Assembly: GCA_013399875.1 (NCBI GenBank)
Contig: VXAZ01008120.1
Span: forward strand, 637,268 to 701,267
Direction of reading: 5' to 3'
Length of the DNA stretch: 64,000 bases
Source of the DNA: Gymnorhina tibicen
Lineage: Eukaryota > Chordata > Aves > Passeriformes > Artamidae
The notes under the pieces are model-generated. The model searched no databases and was not told the DNA's origin. It worked only from the letters and a program-made list of their open reading frames with translations. Positions 14,801 through 24,938 of this stretch are shown piece after piece. The translations under genes were made by a program, and so were the position numbers. The number at the start of each line of letters is the position of its first letter. Positions within the stretch are counted from its first letter, which is position 1.

Positions 14801-16617
14801 ACATTTGTGCATTTTGGGGGGGTTCTCCCTGTCCCTCCTTTTACTGCTCTCTTTTTGACATAATGCTCAGCCAGCGTACCTGCTGAGCGTGCAAGGAAGG
14901 TGGCTGGTTTTAGCTAGCACTTTCTTTTCAGACCCTAATAACTGATCACTACCTGTGTCACTCGGAGCATCAGTTCTGTAGAATTTGACTGAAATATAGA
15001 GGAGGCCTTGTTCACTTTAATGCAATGAAACACTTGACAGCCCCAAAACCTAAAGCAGTACGTCACGCCTCTGAAACCAGCCTTCAGTGTTGGTGTAAAG
15101 ACTCCTCCTGAAAATATTGCAGCAGCCAGAAAATATATTTTATCTGGATGCCACTTAAAAATACACACAGAAAACAGCCCAAAGTCTTTGAGCAAAACTC
15201 TTTCCAAATATCCATTCTTCATGAAGACACGTTAGGTTAAAAGTTCAGCAGTTTCACCAAGTTTCTGGCTTGGAGTTCAAACCTACTTGCGTAATGTTGA
15301 GGTTTCAGGGCATTGAACCCAGAGCATCCCTGGTCAGAATGTTGAACAAAAATAAAAATGCTGGAATAAAATGCCGTATATGACCTTTTCTTAACTTGAT
15401 TTTCTACAGGGACTTTATTTTTGGTGCCAAATTGACAACTCTGTAATCTGAGTAGTTTAAAAAATAGGTATTTAAAATCAGTAACATTTTGACTCTGTCC
15501 GTGCCTTGACCTGTGGGAACCATCTCCAAGATGGAGTGAGCATAAAAACCCTGAGACCTGTTCCCTTTGTGAATGCATCTAGTGGCTGTTTCTTCCACTA
15601 GTGAATCACTAAAGAAGGCTCTTAACTATTGTCCACATCGGTGGCTTTTCAGTCTATGGAACTGAAAGCCACCATTTTTATATGTACGGGTTTGCAGGGA
15701 CATGTAGAAGCACACTGAGCTTTGGCTGGGGCACTAAGCAGGAAAGTGGCAGCTCTGCAGCCTGGAACCTGGCTTTCCCAGGCAGCATTGATGAACACTA
15801 GTTTTGAAGAGATTCAGTGCCATCCACAAAAAATGAGTGAAAGTCCAAATGGTCTCTCTGTTGAGTTTTTTCCCAGTTATACCCATTTCCTATAAAGACA
15901 ATTGCTTTTTCCAGAGTGTGAAGTTTAGGAAAATTTTACCAGTGCAGGTAATTGATTTACCTGTCAATAGTGAAGACAGCACTTTTACACCTACGTCTGT
16001 GGTTAGTTTCCAGTGGTTATAATCAAGACATATTTCCAGTCAAGTTGAGTTTTAATGTCCCATAGTGGCCCTGATCGGAGTGCTAGAATGCAAATCAATT
16101 TTTTTTATGCTATGATGACATCAGAAAACAGATGACATTTTATTCTACTAATTGTCTGAATAAGAAAACAGCATTTCACATGGAAGTAAGCTGGAGTTCA
16201 GGGGGGATGGAATTGGACCTTTACCATTTGTTTGTTTTTCTTGGAGCACCCTGGCAGTTCTTACAGAGTATTTCTCTCTCAGTAGAGGCACTCTAATGCC
16301 CTCAGCTGCTTATTTTGTCTGGAAAATTCAAGCACCCAGGATAACGATGACAACAACGGCAACATTTTGACTCCCAAATCCCTTGGCAAAATAGTTACAT
16401 CATGTCTGGAAATAATTGGGCAATGACAGAATGGAAAAATTACAATGACTCAAACAAGACAGGGACGCTCTTAGTAATGGGGTTTTGTGTGTTCATTCTT
16501 CTGAACATGGCAGTTATTAGTGCTACTGGGAAACTCTGGATTGATTTCTTTTGTAACTAAACCCCACTCTTCCTAATAGAAATATTGGAGAAATTTTAAG
16601 TTTCTAGACCAATCTTT

Positions 16618-16640
16618 AGTACTAATCTAAGTACTAATCT
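16618..16640. repeat. Short tandem duplication, 12-bp period
   Basis: AGTACTAATCT occurs twice at a 12-bp period (16618-16628 and 16630-16640). It is non-coding and minor. Confidence 0.7.
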
Positions 16641-18320
16641 GTGTTACTAGTATTCCTGATCTTATGGCATAGAGGATAGAGTGGGATACCTTGTTCTACA
16701 GATCACTCAATCCTTGGCTTCTTTCCTGAGCTGATCAAAAACGTTGCTCTGGGGTATGGATGTTTCCTCCTTGGGACGTGGTCTTATTGGGTAGAACTGA
16801 CAGACATCACTGATTACAGTCAGTGTCATACAATGACTTTAAAGGCATTTAATGCTGTAAGACCTGTAAAAGGCACAGGACTTCATCTTCCTGTAGAGGA
16901 AAATAGTCGTCTTCTGCGTTGAAGCTGAAGAAGTGATGTGCTGGTTCTGGCTGTCAGTGTGTATGTCTGCTAAACCAATGTTATCATGATCTGTTTAATC
17001 TTCAGTCTGTGATTTCTTATATTGAATAAAGGCTTCATCTTGCACTCCAACTCCCAAGGCACTGTTTTCTGTGAAATTGCATCACTGCATTGTACCCATC
17101 ACCAAAAGAAAGTAAAGAAATTTGAGAGTCTGACTTGGGCTCTGCTGTCTAGATCTGTAGCTTCTAGAAAAGGAAGTTCAGACTCACTCTGTTGAGTAGT
17201 ACAGACAAAAACTGGGATTATAGCCTTGTCCTGAATTCATGGCCCTAGAATTACGATATAATTTTGTCAAGCCTTAAAAATAATATTTTCAGGATCTGAC
17301 TTATTTCAAGAGTAAAATCTGGGAATTGTAGAGAGTATTTGGAAGTACTTGCTGCTGCATGGTCTTATCCTTAGTCAGAGTTGGGTCTTGGGGTGCCATC
17401 TGTGGGGTTTGTGGGATTTTTTCCTTATTTTTTTTGTGCAGTGTATTTCCCATTGGCTCTTACAGCCACAGCAATTTGATGAACAATGACTTTATAAACC
17501 AACCCATCTAGTGAAATAATGCTGTGGTAGGGGAAATCACTGTATAAATTCCATTATTTCATAAAGGATAAATTTATCCATGCTGGATTTGTGGACACTG
17601 CTAAATGCTGTCTCTACAGCAGCATCATTACTAGGGGGTGAACCTGTTGTGTCCTGGCCAGATTCTAGCCAGGTGATTACCTTTTTGCTGGCTGACTGCT
17701 TTTATTTCTGTTTGTATAGTACCACAATCTGTTTGACTGTAAAATGACTGGTTTAAGCAGGTAAGACCCTACACTGGAGAACCTACAGCCTCAGTGCCAC
17801 ACCTAGGACAATAAAGTAAAATACAACAAAAATAAAACATACACAAAGTGTGACGCAGTCTTTGCAGCTTGTGTCATGGAGGAGTTGTCTCTTTAGAAGC
17901 ATTTTTCTCGTCAATATCTGCTTTAAAAAAAAGGTTTTTGTAGTGTGAGGCATAGGAAGCGGCTATAGGAAGCCATTTCGATTCTAACAGTTGTCATGGA
18001 AAAAAAGGGGATATTGCAATGAAACAGTGAAAAACTAGAGAACAAAAATAAAACCGGTAGAAAAGAAAGAAAGGGAGAACTAAGACTACAAAGGAGCAGC
18101 TTTTTTTCTTAATAGAAGGGAATGGGTAATCTTTGGTGAGGTACATGAATACAAAAAATGTGGTTCATGGTGAAGAAGACAAGAAAATTGATCTTGGTTG
18201 CAGTGGCTTTCTGACTGAGAAGGAAAGGGAGGGTATCTGTAAATATTACTGAAACTGCAGTGCTGCAGCTCTAGAGAACTTGGAAGTAATATTGAGGGGG
18301 GCAAGGAAAGAAGGACAGGA

Positions 18321-18402
18321 CTCCAGACTACTTCACTCAAACCAAAGTTTGACTCAAACTCAAACTCAAACCAAACTACTCCAGACTACTCAAACTCAAA
18401 CA
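18321..18402. repeat. CTCAAA-based minisatellite with a repeated CTCCAGACTACT block
   Basis: The hexamer CTCAAA occurs at 18336, 18353, 18359, 18365, 18389 and 18395. The 12-mer CTCCAGACTACT occurs at 18321-18332 and again at 18379-18390, giving an irregular higher-order repeat of about 58 bp. No coding role is apparent. Confidence 0.75.
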
Positions 18403-21400
18403 GAAAAGTTGATTATATTTTCAGGCAGTATGCAGTACTGTTCTTTCCACCACCATGGTGGTTTGAATTGCTGGCAAGCATGCCTAAGTGTGGAATTGAT
18501 AAATTAGGATGCAAATCTGTGGTACAATCAGACACTGAGGAGGTGAAGAACATACTTACCCTGGATTAAGGGTTAAGCTGTGAATTTTACTTGTTTTGTT
18601 TGCAGTCTAAGCTGTGGTGGTCACATTGCCATTCAGAAATGTTACAGGTGCATAGATTTACTTGTATATAAATGAGATTCAAGGATATAATTAAGACTCA
18701 GCATTTGATGTCTGGGAGGATGGATTAGTTTTGGCTGTTCCCTTTTCTGTGTGAAGTCATAGTTACAGGAAACTAGTACATTTGCAAAAATAAAATAACT
18801 TCTTAGCAAGTAAAAGAGTGAATGGATTGTTTGGTCAGCTCAGTTAAGTATAGAAAATTATTAACCTGTACTTCATTAAAGGGTGGGGAAAAAAAAGGCA
18901 TAAAGAAACATTTAACTATTACTAGCCAGATTTGTGACACTGACTTTAACTGCTTTGTTGCTCTCTTCACTTTGTATTTTGAATCTTGACTTTCTTTTTA
19001 AATTTTTTTCCTATGAATACAATTTAGATAGATTAATGATTAGGAGGAACACAAGGAACCTGCAGGCATATTTTTTTTCTGTTTTCTTTTGTTTGGTTTT
19101 TGGTTTTGTTTGTTGATTTTTCTGTAGAGTTATTTTTTCCCTCATTCTTAGGTGAAGGCAGAGAAAGTGTTGCAAATTAGTATTTCAGAAGAGAAGTCTC
19201 TTACAGTTCTTTAGCTTTTTTTTTTGTTATTGTTGGGTGTTGATAAGTTGGTATTAGGTGAGATGTAGTGGATTTGTGGGCATTAACAGACTAGCATTAG
19301 TGGTAATTAGTCACATAGCACATCCTGAGCATCCTTAAAGTATTAAAAATAAAGAGATTTTTGACAGACACGTTGCAGTAAGTAGCTTCATGGATATAGT
19401 TCCACCTGACAGCCTTCAAATAGTCCTTGCCTTTTCTCTTATCTCAGGACTTATTTCTGAGGCAAATAAATGAATAAAAATTAAATATGAATATATATAA
19501 TACTATGTATATAATAACAGACAATTTTAAGGTCTGTGGAATGCTTTGAAATTATCTCAACCATCTCAGTTTTAATGGGAAAGTGTGTAAAGCAAACCAG
19601 ATGTGAGTTCCTGGACTGTGTTGCAAAGTCCTCATAAACACCAAGAGCTCTGCACTCTTGTTTCGATGTGTTGTGGAAAGAAAAATCCGCGAACTGGCTT
19701 CGATATGCACAGCATAATTTGACCTGCTCTGTCTCCTGTGGTGGAGACTCTTAAGTGTGGGCCATGGCTAACTGGGATTGAGTAGCCATTGCTGCGCAGG
19801 ACCCTGCTTGTTTCCAGATCACTTCCAGTGATCTGTTGATCTGTTTTGGGTCCGATGCCTTCCTGTCCAACATAGCAGGCAGGTGTGATCTTCAGGAAGC
19901 ATTACCTTCCCTGAAAAATAAGGTTTTAACTTTGTGGGTTTTAAATGGTTTTTTGTTGCTGTTTTGTGCGCTGGAGATGAGGAGGCTCCTTAGTACGGTG
20001 ACAAATCCAAACCAAAGGAGTTGGGTTACTCTTAAATGTGCAACAAATGGATTGTTTGTCTGCTTCCTTTCCCCATCCCCCATGCTGCAGTTGCCATATA
20101 GCACATCTGACATCTGTCGCATTACATGTGACATACATAGAAAATTCCCATGGTAGTTGGAACATGCCACAAAGCTCATCATTTCACCATCTGTGTACTG
20201 AAGAAGCAACGTGGTCCAGGGAACTGAGCATAGGATCAGTATGAAGCTCTTTCTCTTTATCCAGTGTGTATATTCAGACAGTTTTGAGCATGGTGCTTAT
20301 TTTCTCCATTTCATCATCAGTAAGTGACCATGTAGGGAGCTGTTTTAACACTAGGAAGTTCTCATGGTTTATTATTTAACTGTTGAATAATATAGAGTTT
20401 TAACTTGGATTTGGGGGTTGTGGGTGAGTTGGTTTATCTTCTAAACCAGTCTGAATTCAGATTTCTTTCTACATCAGTGATCACACATTACATTTACATG
20501 TTTTATCTTGCCACAAAGAAAGACAGATAAATTACAGGGAAATGGAAATTATTAACTTTGATTCCTTTCCTGTTAGCATAAGCTAGTGTGGGCAGTGATT
20601 CTTCATCATACATTTAGTCCTGTGCTTCCCACTCAGGTGAGAGCTGTGGCTACATCCACTGACATCGTGTGTCTGTTGATGATCAGTGGAGATTCAGCTC
20701 TGAAAGTGTTTACCATTAATGCTTCCTTATGCTGTGAACCGTTTTTGCATGACTGTGTGTGTTTAGTTAGCCCGCTGAGTTCTCTTTCTTCCCTTTTTCC
20801 AAAGGTGGTGATACAAAAGTAGTTTTCTCTATTTTAGTTACGGTTATGCTCTGGCTGTTAAGTGTGTTGAAGGACAGAGCAGTGAGATAAAAGCTACAAT
20901 AATCAGCTCTCTTGCACAGGGGAGCTGCTGGCAGGGCAGTTGTTTCAGGTGTCTTACTGTTAGTGGAATGTTGCTTATTTAGTGTATGTTGGCATGAAAA
21001 TTACAATCTCTGAGATGAGAATGAAGAGTGAGACTTAACGAAGCAATTTAGAAAGCAATTGAAAGAGGATCCTTGTGTGCAGTTAGCATGGATCTGATCC
21101 CATGTGGCTAAAACTTCTGATAAGGCTTGGAAAAATTAGCTAAATTATGTTTGGTCACTGGGCCAAATGGTTTAGAAATGAACACGTACACCCTGCCAGA
21201 GGAAGAGGACGTTGTTATAATTAGACCTTGGGCAAAGTTCCAGGCTGTGACTCCTGACCTGAGCCGAACCACAGATGGGGCTGGGAAGCAGGAGAGGGAT
21301 TGCTATGAGGAGCGGGTGTGTGGTTAGCTGTTGAAATGACAGCAACTTGTTTGCGTTGTGCAAAAGGGCAAAACAGTAGAACTGAGAAGAGCTGTGGGAG

Positions 21401-21912
21401 GGAGTCATGCGTAATAGTGGGATTCTCTCCAGAGAGAGATTTCCTATTGATTCTCACTGGGAGTATATATATAGAAATACATAATTGCACATTTCATTTA
21501 TACTTGCTGGAAGTTGAGAGGCAATAGAGCTTTTATTAGAAGAAAACGCCCCACCTTTTGTTATTTTCACAAATTTTTATGTCAGCTTTGCTATCAATTA
21601 CCACCCAGAAAAATGAAAGTTGCTCTTTTCTTTATTTGCTTTGTTGTCGCCCACCCTCCTCGTTATTTGGAAGCACATTTTTCCTGGATTTGATTCTTGA
21701 CAAGGGAAAGGCAAAAGAGAGAGAAAGGAAAGGAAAATTTTATTAACTTGGAGGTAATTAGAAAATGTTTATTTTGTTGATCACCAACAAAAATCAAAAA
21801 GTTTTAATTAGTTATTAAGTAGCATAAACAGTGCAACTTACAGGATTCTGAAGGACACCTACTTAACTGGCAGGCTTAATCTTTAGAGAGACAGTGCTCC
21901 CACTTAGAAGTT

Positions 21913-21935
21913 TCATTCATTCATTCATTCATTCA
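21913..21935. repeat. (CATT)n microsatellite
   Basis: There are about five tandem CATT tetramers, ending at CATTCAG. A likely length-variable simple repeat in non-coding sequence. Confidence 0.9.
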
Positions 21936-22438
21936 GTGATTCAATTTTAAAATACCTGTGCTGGATTCCTCTGTAGCAGTCCTCAATTGTTCTTATTTTG
22001 AAAGCATCCAGTCACCTCACTTATCCACACAATTACAGTGTTGAATCAATACAGAAGTGTTATTTTACCTATCTATGTTAGTATGAATTTCATGCCTGCT
22101 GCCTATAGATGGACCTGGAAAATGCCAGTGTTAAGAGTATGAGTGGTGCGATGGAATGATGCTTGACGAAAGCGAGCTTACTGTTCATGTGAGCTCTGCA
22201 TGCTTTTGCAGAGTAGTAAAAACTAACTAGCCTTGAGTTTCACAAGTTGGATCCTAAGGAACTGCAGATTCTCTAATAAAACCACAGTAACAAACATTAG
22301 CTTGTGTATTTCTCAGCATATGGATGAAGAAAGCCTGGAGACCAGCAACCTCTTAGATGAACCTGCTTAAGATGAAAGCCAAGTCATGGAATTTCAGTGC
22401 AAGACAACCTGTGGTAGCCAGACCAGGGCAGTAATGTA

Positions 22439-22469
22439 ATTTTCTACAGGACCAGGCCCTGTAGAAAAT
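22439..22469. repeat. 12-bp perfect inverted repeat with 7-nt loop
   Basis: ATTTTCTACAGG at 22439-22450 is the exact reverse complement of 22458-22469, separated by ACCAGGC. It lies in non-coding DNA upstream of the DAAM2 start exon; no role is apparent. Confidence 0.8.
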
Positions 22470-24694
22470 GTTGAGCTTCACATCCATTCACATAGTACTC
22501 ATTTCCTGGTAAGGTACCTCTTTTGGCAAAGTTTATACCAAAGTCTTGATCTGAGCTCATAAAGGAAGATGTTATGTTATCACTTCAATGGCTCAGCCAG
22601 TTTTTCCAAGGAGGATTCATTGTCCAGGCCCTAGAGAACACTGGTCCTTTGATGGTTGCTGGGGAAGCCTTTAGACAGTGGGCCAGAGCTTGGTTACAAC
22701 TGAATTGATGCAAATGTATTTGTATTGCACGTAAATCAGGTTTGTCTCATTGAACTGAGTTCCTTCCAAAGGAAAGTTTTGTCAAACTAATTGGTTCTAA
22801 TCTCAGTCATGACCAGATTGCCATAAGGGGCATTGCACTTGGGAGTAATAATGCTTGAGAAGATGGTCTGTAGTGTACAAGTTTAACTTCTGAGGCTCTC
22901 TTGTGAAATCTTTTAGCAACTGGATCTCTTAAGTGTCCACTACTGAGAGGAAGCAAAAATTGCCATGCACTTCATTGTGATAGATTTGAGGGCATTTTGG
23001 TTTTGTTGACTGAAGCTGTCAAAGACCAGTTGAGTTTTAAGTTGACCTTTGGCATCTCCTAGTGAGAAGCCGATGTTTTTATGAATGGGCTTTTGAAGCC
23101 AGCGGCATCCTGCCCTAGTGAATCCTGCTGGGACATACCACCCCTTGCAGAGCTGGCATGGAGAGCAAAGCAAAGTGGGCATACCAAAAGACAGTACTTT
23201 TTACCAGCTTGCTTTCCTTTCAGCTGCACGAGAGTTGCAGCTGATGCCCCTCCAATGCATAAGAAAATGTGCTAGGTAAATTAATCCCAGCACAGAGTAG
23301 GGCAGGTGATTCCTGCCAAGCACATAGTGCCAAAGGGTGGAGGTTTGGATGGTTTGGGCATTTTTTTTGTTGTTGTTTGTTACTTAGGTTTTTCTTAAGT
23401 GAGCATGCCAATTTCTGCACAAAACATCTCTGGAGAGCTTCTGGCTGTGCTTTGTATGTTAAGTCCCACTATGCAACTGCTGTCCCGAAGGTGCTTTTCT
23501 TTGCACAGCTACTCAGTCTCTATGAAAGCTCAAAGCAGCCTTGTTCTGGCAAGCAAACAGACCAAAGCATTGTGGGGCAGGTTAGGGCAGCAGCTGCTCT
23601 GATGACAAAGCTCAGCTGTGTTGCTGCTGATACAGCATCCAGCATCCTGTGGTTTGGTTCACCTGCCGCCTCCCTCCTGCTCCCCTGCCCTGTGCCCAGG
23701 GAGACTGGCTTCACAACAAGCTTTAATTATTTACTCTCTAAGGATATGGCTTATTCTGCAGACTAAGTGAAAAAGCGAAGTCCTTAAATACATAACACAA
23801 ATAAGCCCCTGAGCTGTCAAACAACAAGTCCCTTAAAAGGGCAAAATATGTGGCTCTCTGTGCACTGCACAGATCCCTCCTTTCAAACTGCTGGCAGGAG
23901 ACTTCCTGTTTGGATGGTCTGCTCACAAACGGTGTTGTGTAGTAGTGAAATCAGTCACTTCCCAGCTTCTCCTTCAGGCCTCCTTTTGCCTCCCTTTATA
24001 CTCCTGATACCAAAGCCCCTCAAGCCTGGGTCCTGTCAAGATGGGATCTGGCAGCTCAAATGTAAATCTGAAAGCATGCACTAGCACTGTGCTGTTTCTT
24101 CCCTGAATACATAAAGCAGCCCAAACTAGTTATATGTGTTTGAAAATGGGATGGACAAAACGGTCCTACTGTGATAGTCCTGGCCATGAAGGAATAAGTG
24201 AGTGTTTGGTGGTCTGGCTCTGCAGTGGTGGAAAATTGATGTCTGCTTCATTGTTTCATTGTTTTTTTATTTTGGTCAAATGGGATACCTTTGGAAGATT
24301 CTTCCACGTGTTCGGGGTAAATTCTCCCACACGTGCTTTTTTCCTTCTGGTAGTTTCTTTCCTTTATTGTAGTAGTGAGAGAAAGGCCAATACCAGCATT
24401 CCGTGGTAGCATTCAGTCTTGGCTACTGAGCATTGCTGATAAATCTACCTGCTGGGGAATTCCCCATTGAGTTTGTAAAACCTTTTCAGAAAAATGGGGA
24501 GAAGTGTTTCTACACTGCCATGGAAGAACAAGTTAATACCATACAAAGGCCTAGCTACCTCCTCTAGCTCGAGTGTTTATTTTGCTCTTTTGGGTATCAG
24601 ATCCTTCTGTCCTCTTCCAGCTGTTACTCCAGTGACCCAGTGACAGCCATTGTAACTGCACAGAGCTGCACAGATTCAAAAGTCTTGTTTATCA

Positions 24695-24735
24695 TCTAAT
24701 GTCTGTTGGTTTTGTTTTGTTTTTTTCCCCTACAG
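24695..24735 (+). promoter_or_regulatory. DAAM2: 3' splice site of the DAAM2 start-codon exon
   Basis: A long T-rich polypyrimidine tract runs up to CCCCTACAG, with the AG at 24734-24735. A branch-point-like CTAAT lies at 24696-24700; its candidate branch A at 24699 is 36 nt from the AG, a normal distance. This places the exon start at 24736 and leaves 29 nt of 5' UTR in the exon before the first in-frame ATG, or 35 nt before the conserved one. Confidence 0.75.
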
Positions 24736-24738
24736 AAC

Positions 24739-24753
24739 ATGATCAGAAGATAG
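24739..24753 (+). promoter_or_regulatory. Minimal upstream ORF in the DAAM2 5' UTR
   Basis: Four nucleotides into the exon, an ATG with A at -3 opens a four-codon frame (Met-Ile-Arg-Arg) closed by TAG. It is out of frame with DAAM2, and its stop is 11 nt before the first DAAM2 ATG. If the exon starts at 24736 this uORF is in every mRNA that uses this acceptor. It would then be expected to lower initiation at the main ATG unless ribosomes scan past it. The function is inferred; only the frame is seen. Confidence 0.5.
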
Positions 24754-24770
24754 CATCATACACCATGATC

Positions 24771-24938
24771 ATGGCCCCCCGGAAGAGGAATCGTCATGCG
24801 TTGGGGTTTCTTTGTTGTTTTGGAGGTAGTGACCTCCCTGAAATCAACCTCAAGGACAATAACCCCCTCCAATTCCTTGAGTTTTCTGTCCCAATCCCAC
24901 CAGCAGAAGAGCTCAATGCCAGATTTGCCGAACTTGTG
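24771..24938 (+). CDS. DAAM2: DAAM2, first coding exon (residues 1-56)
   Basis: This exon encodes the amino terminus of DAAM2, a diaphanous-related formin. The family nucleates and elongates unbranched actin filaments, binds Dishevelled and Rho GTPases, and acts in Wnt signalling in the cytoplasm. The frame starts MAPRKR and contains [15 protein letters not shown] and NAEEL-like [12 protein letters not shown]. The GLGF-like LCCFGG motif points to DAAM2 rather than DAAM1. The ATG at 24771 (A at -3, G at +4) matches the conserved family start. Another in-frame ATG at 24765 would add Met-Ile and also has A at -3. The exon ends after GTG with donor gtaagt at 24939, in phase 0, so residue 56 (Val) joins Asp57 at 49030. 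The encoded part is the leader and the beginning of the GTPase-binding region; no catalytic formin domain lies in this window. Identity rests on remembered family sequence and was not aligned. Confidence 0.93.

Larger units (their letters stand above)
1..24735. other. Non-coding region upstream of the DAAM2 start-codon exon
   Basis: No exon, RNA gene or recognisable transposon was found here. The open frames are short (152 codons at most) and resemble no family I know. The stretch holds only homopolymer and short tandem repeats and one strong hairpin, each listed separately. There is no CpG-rich, promoter-like block, so the DAAM2 promoter and non-coding first exon probably lie before position 1, which would make this 5'-UTR intron. 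That is inference: a non-coding first exon with a CpG-poor promoter could be hidden here and could not be seen by eye. Known for the family: vertebrate DAAM genes carry the ATG in a second exon behind a long first intron. Confidence 0.6.

Noticed and set aside
19815..19835. 8-bp inverted repeat (CAGATCAC and its complement)
   Set aside because: Stems this short with small loops are expected several times by chance in a window of this length.
1..24735. DAAM2 promoter or non-coding first exon
   Set aside because: No CpG-rich or otherwise promoter-like region was found, and I could not support any specific site.
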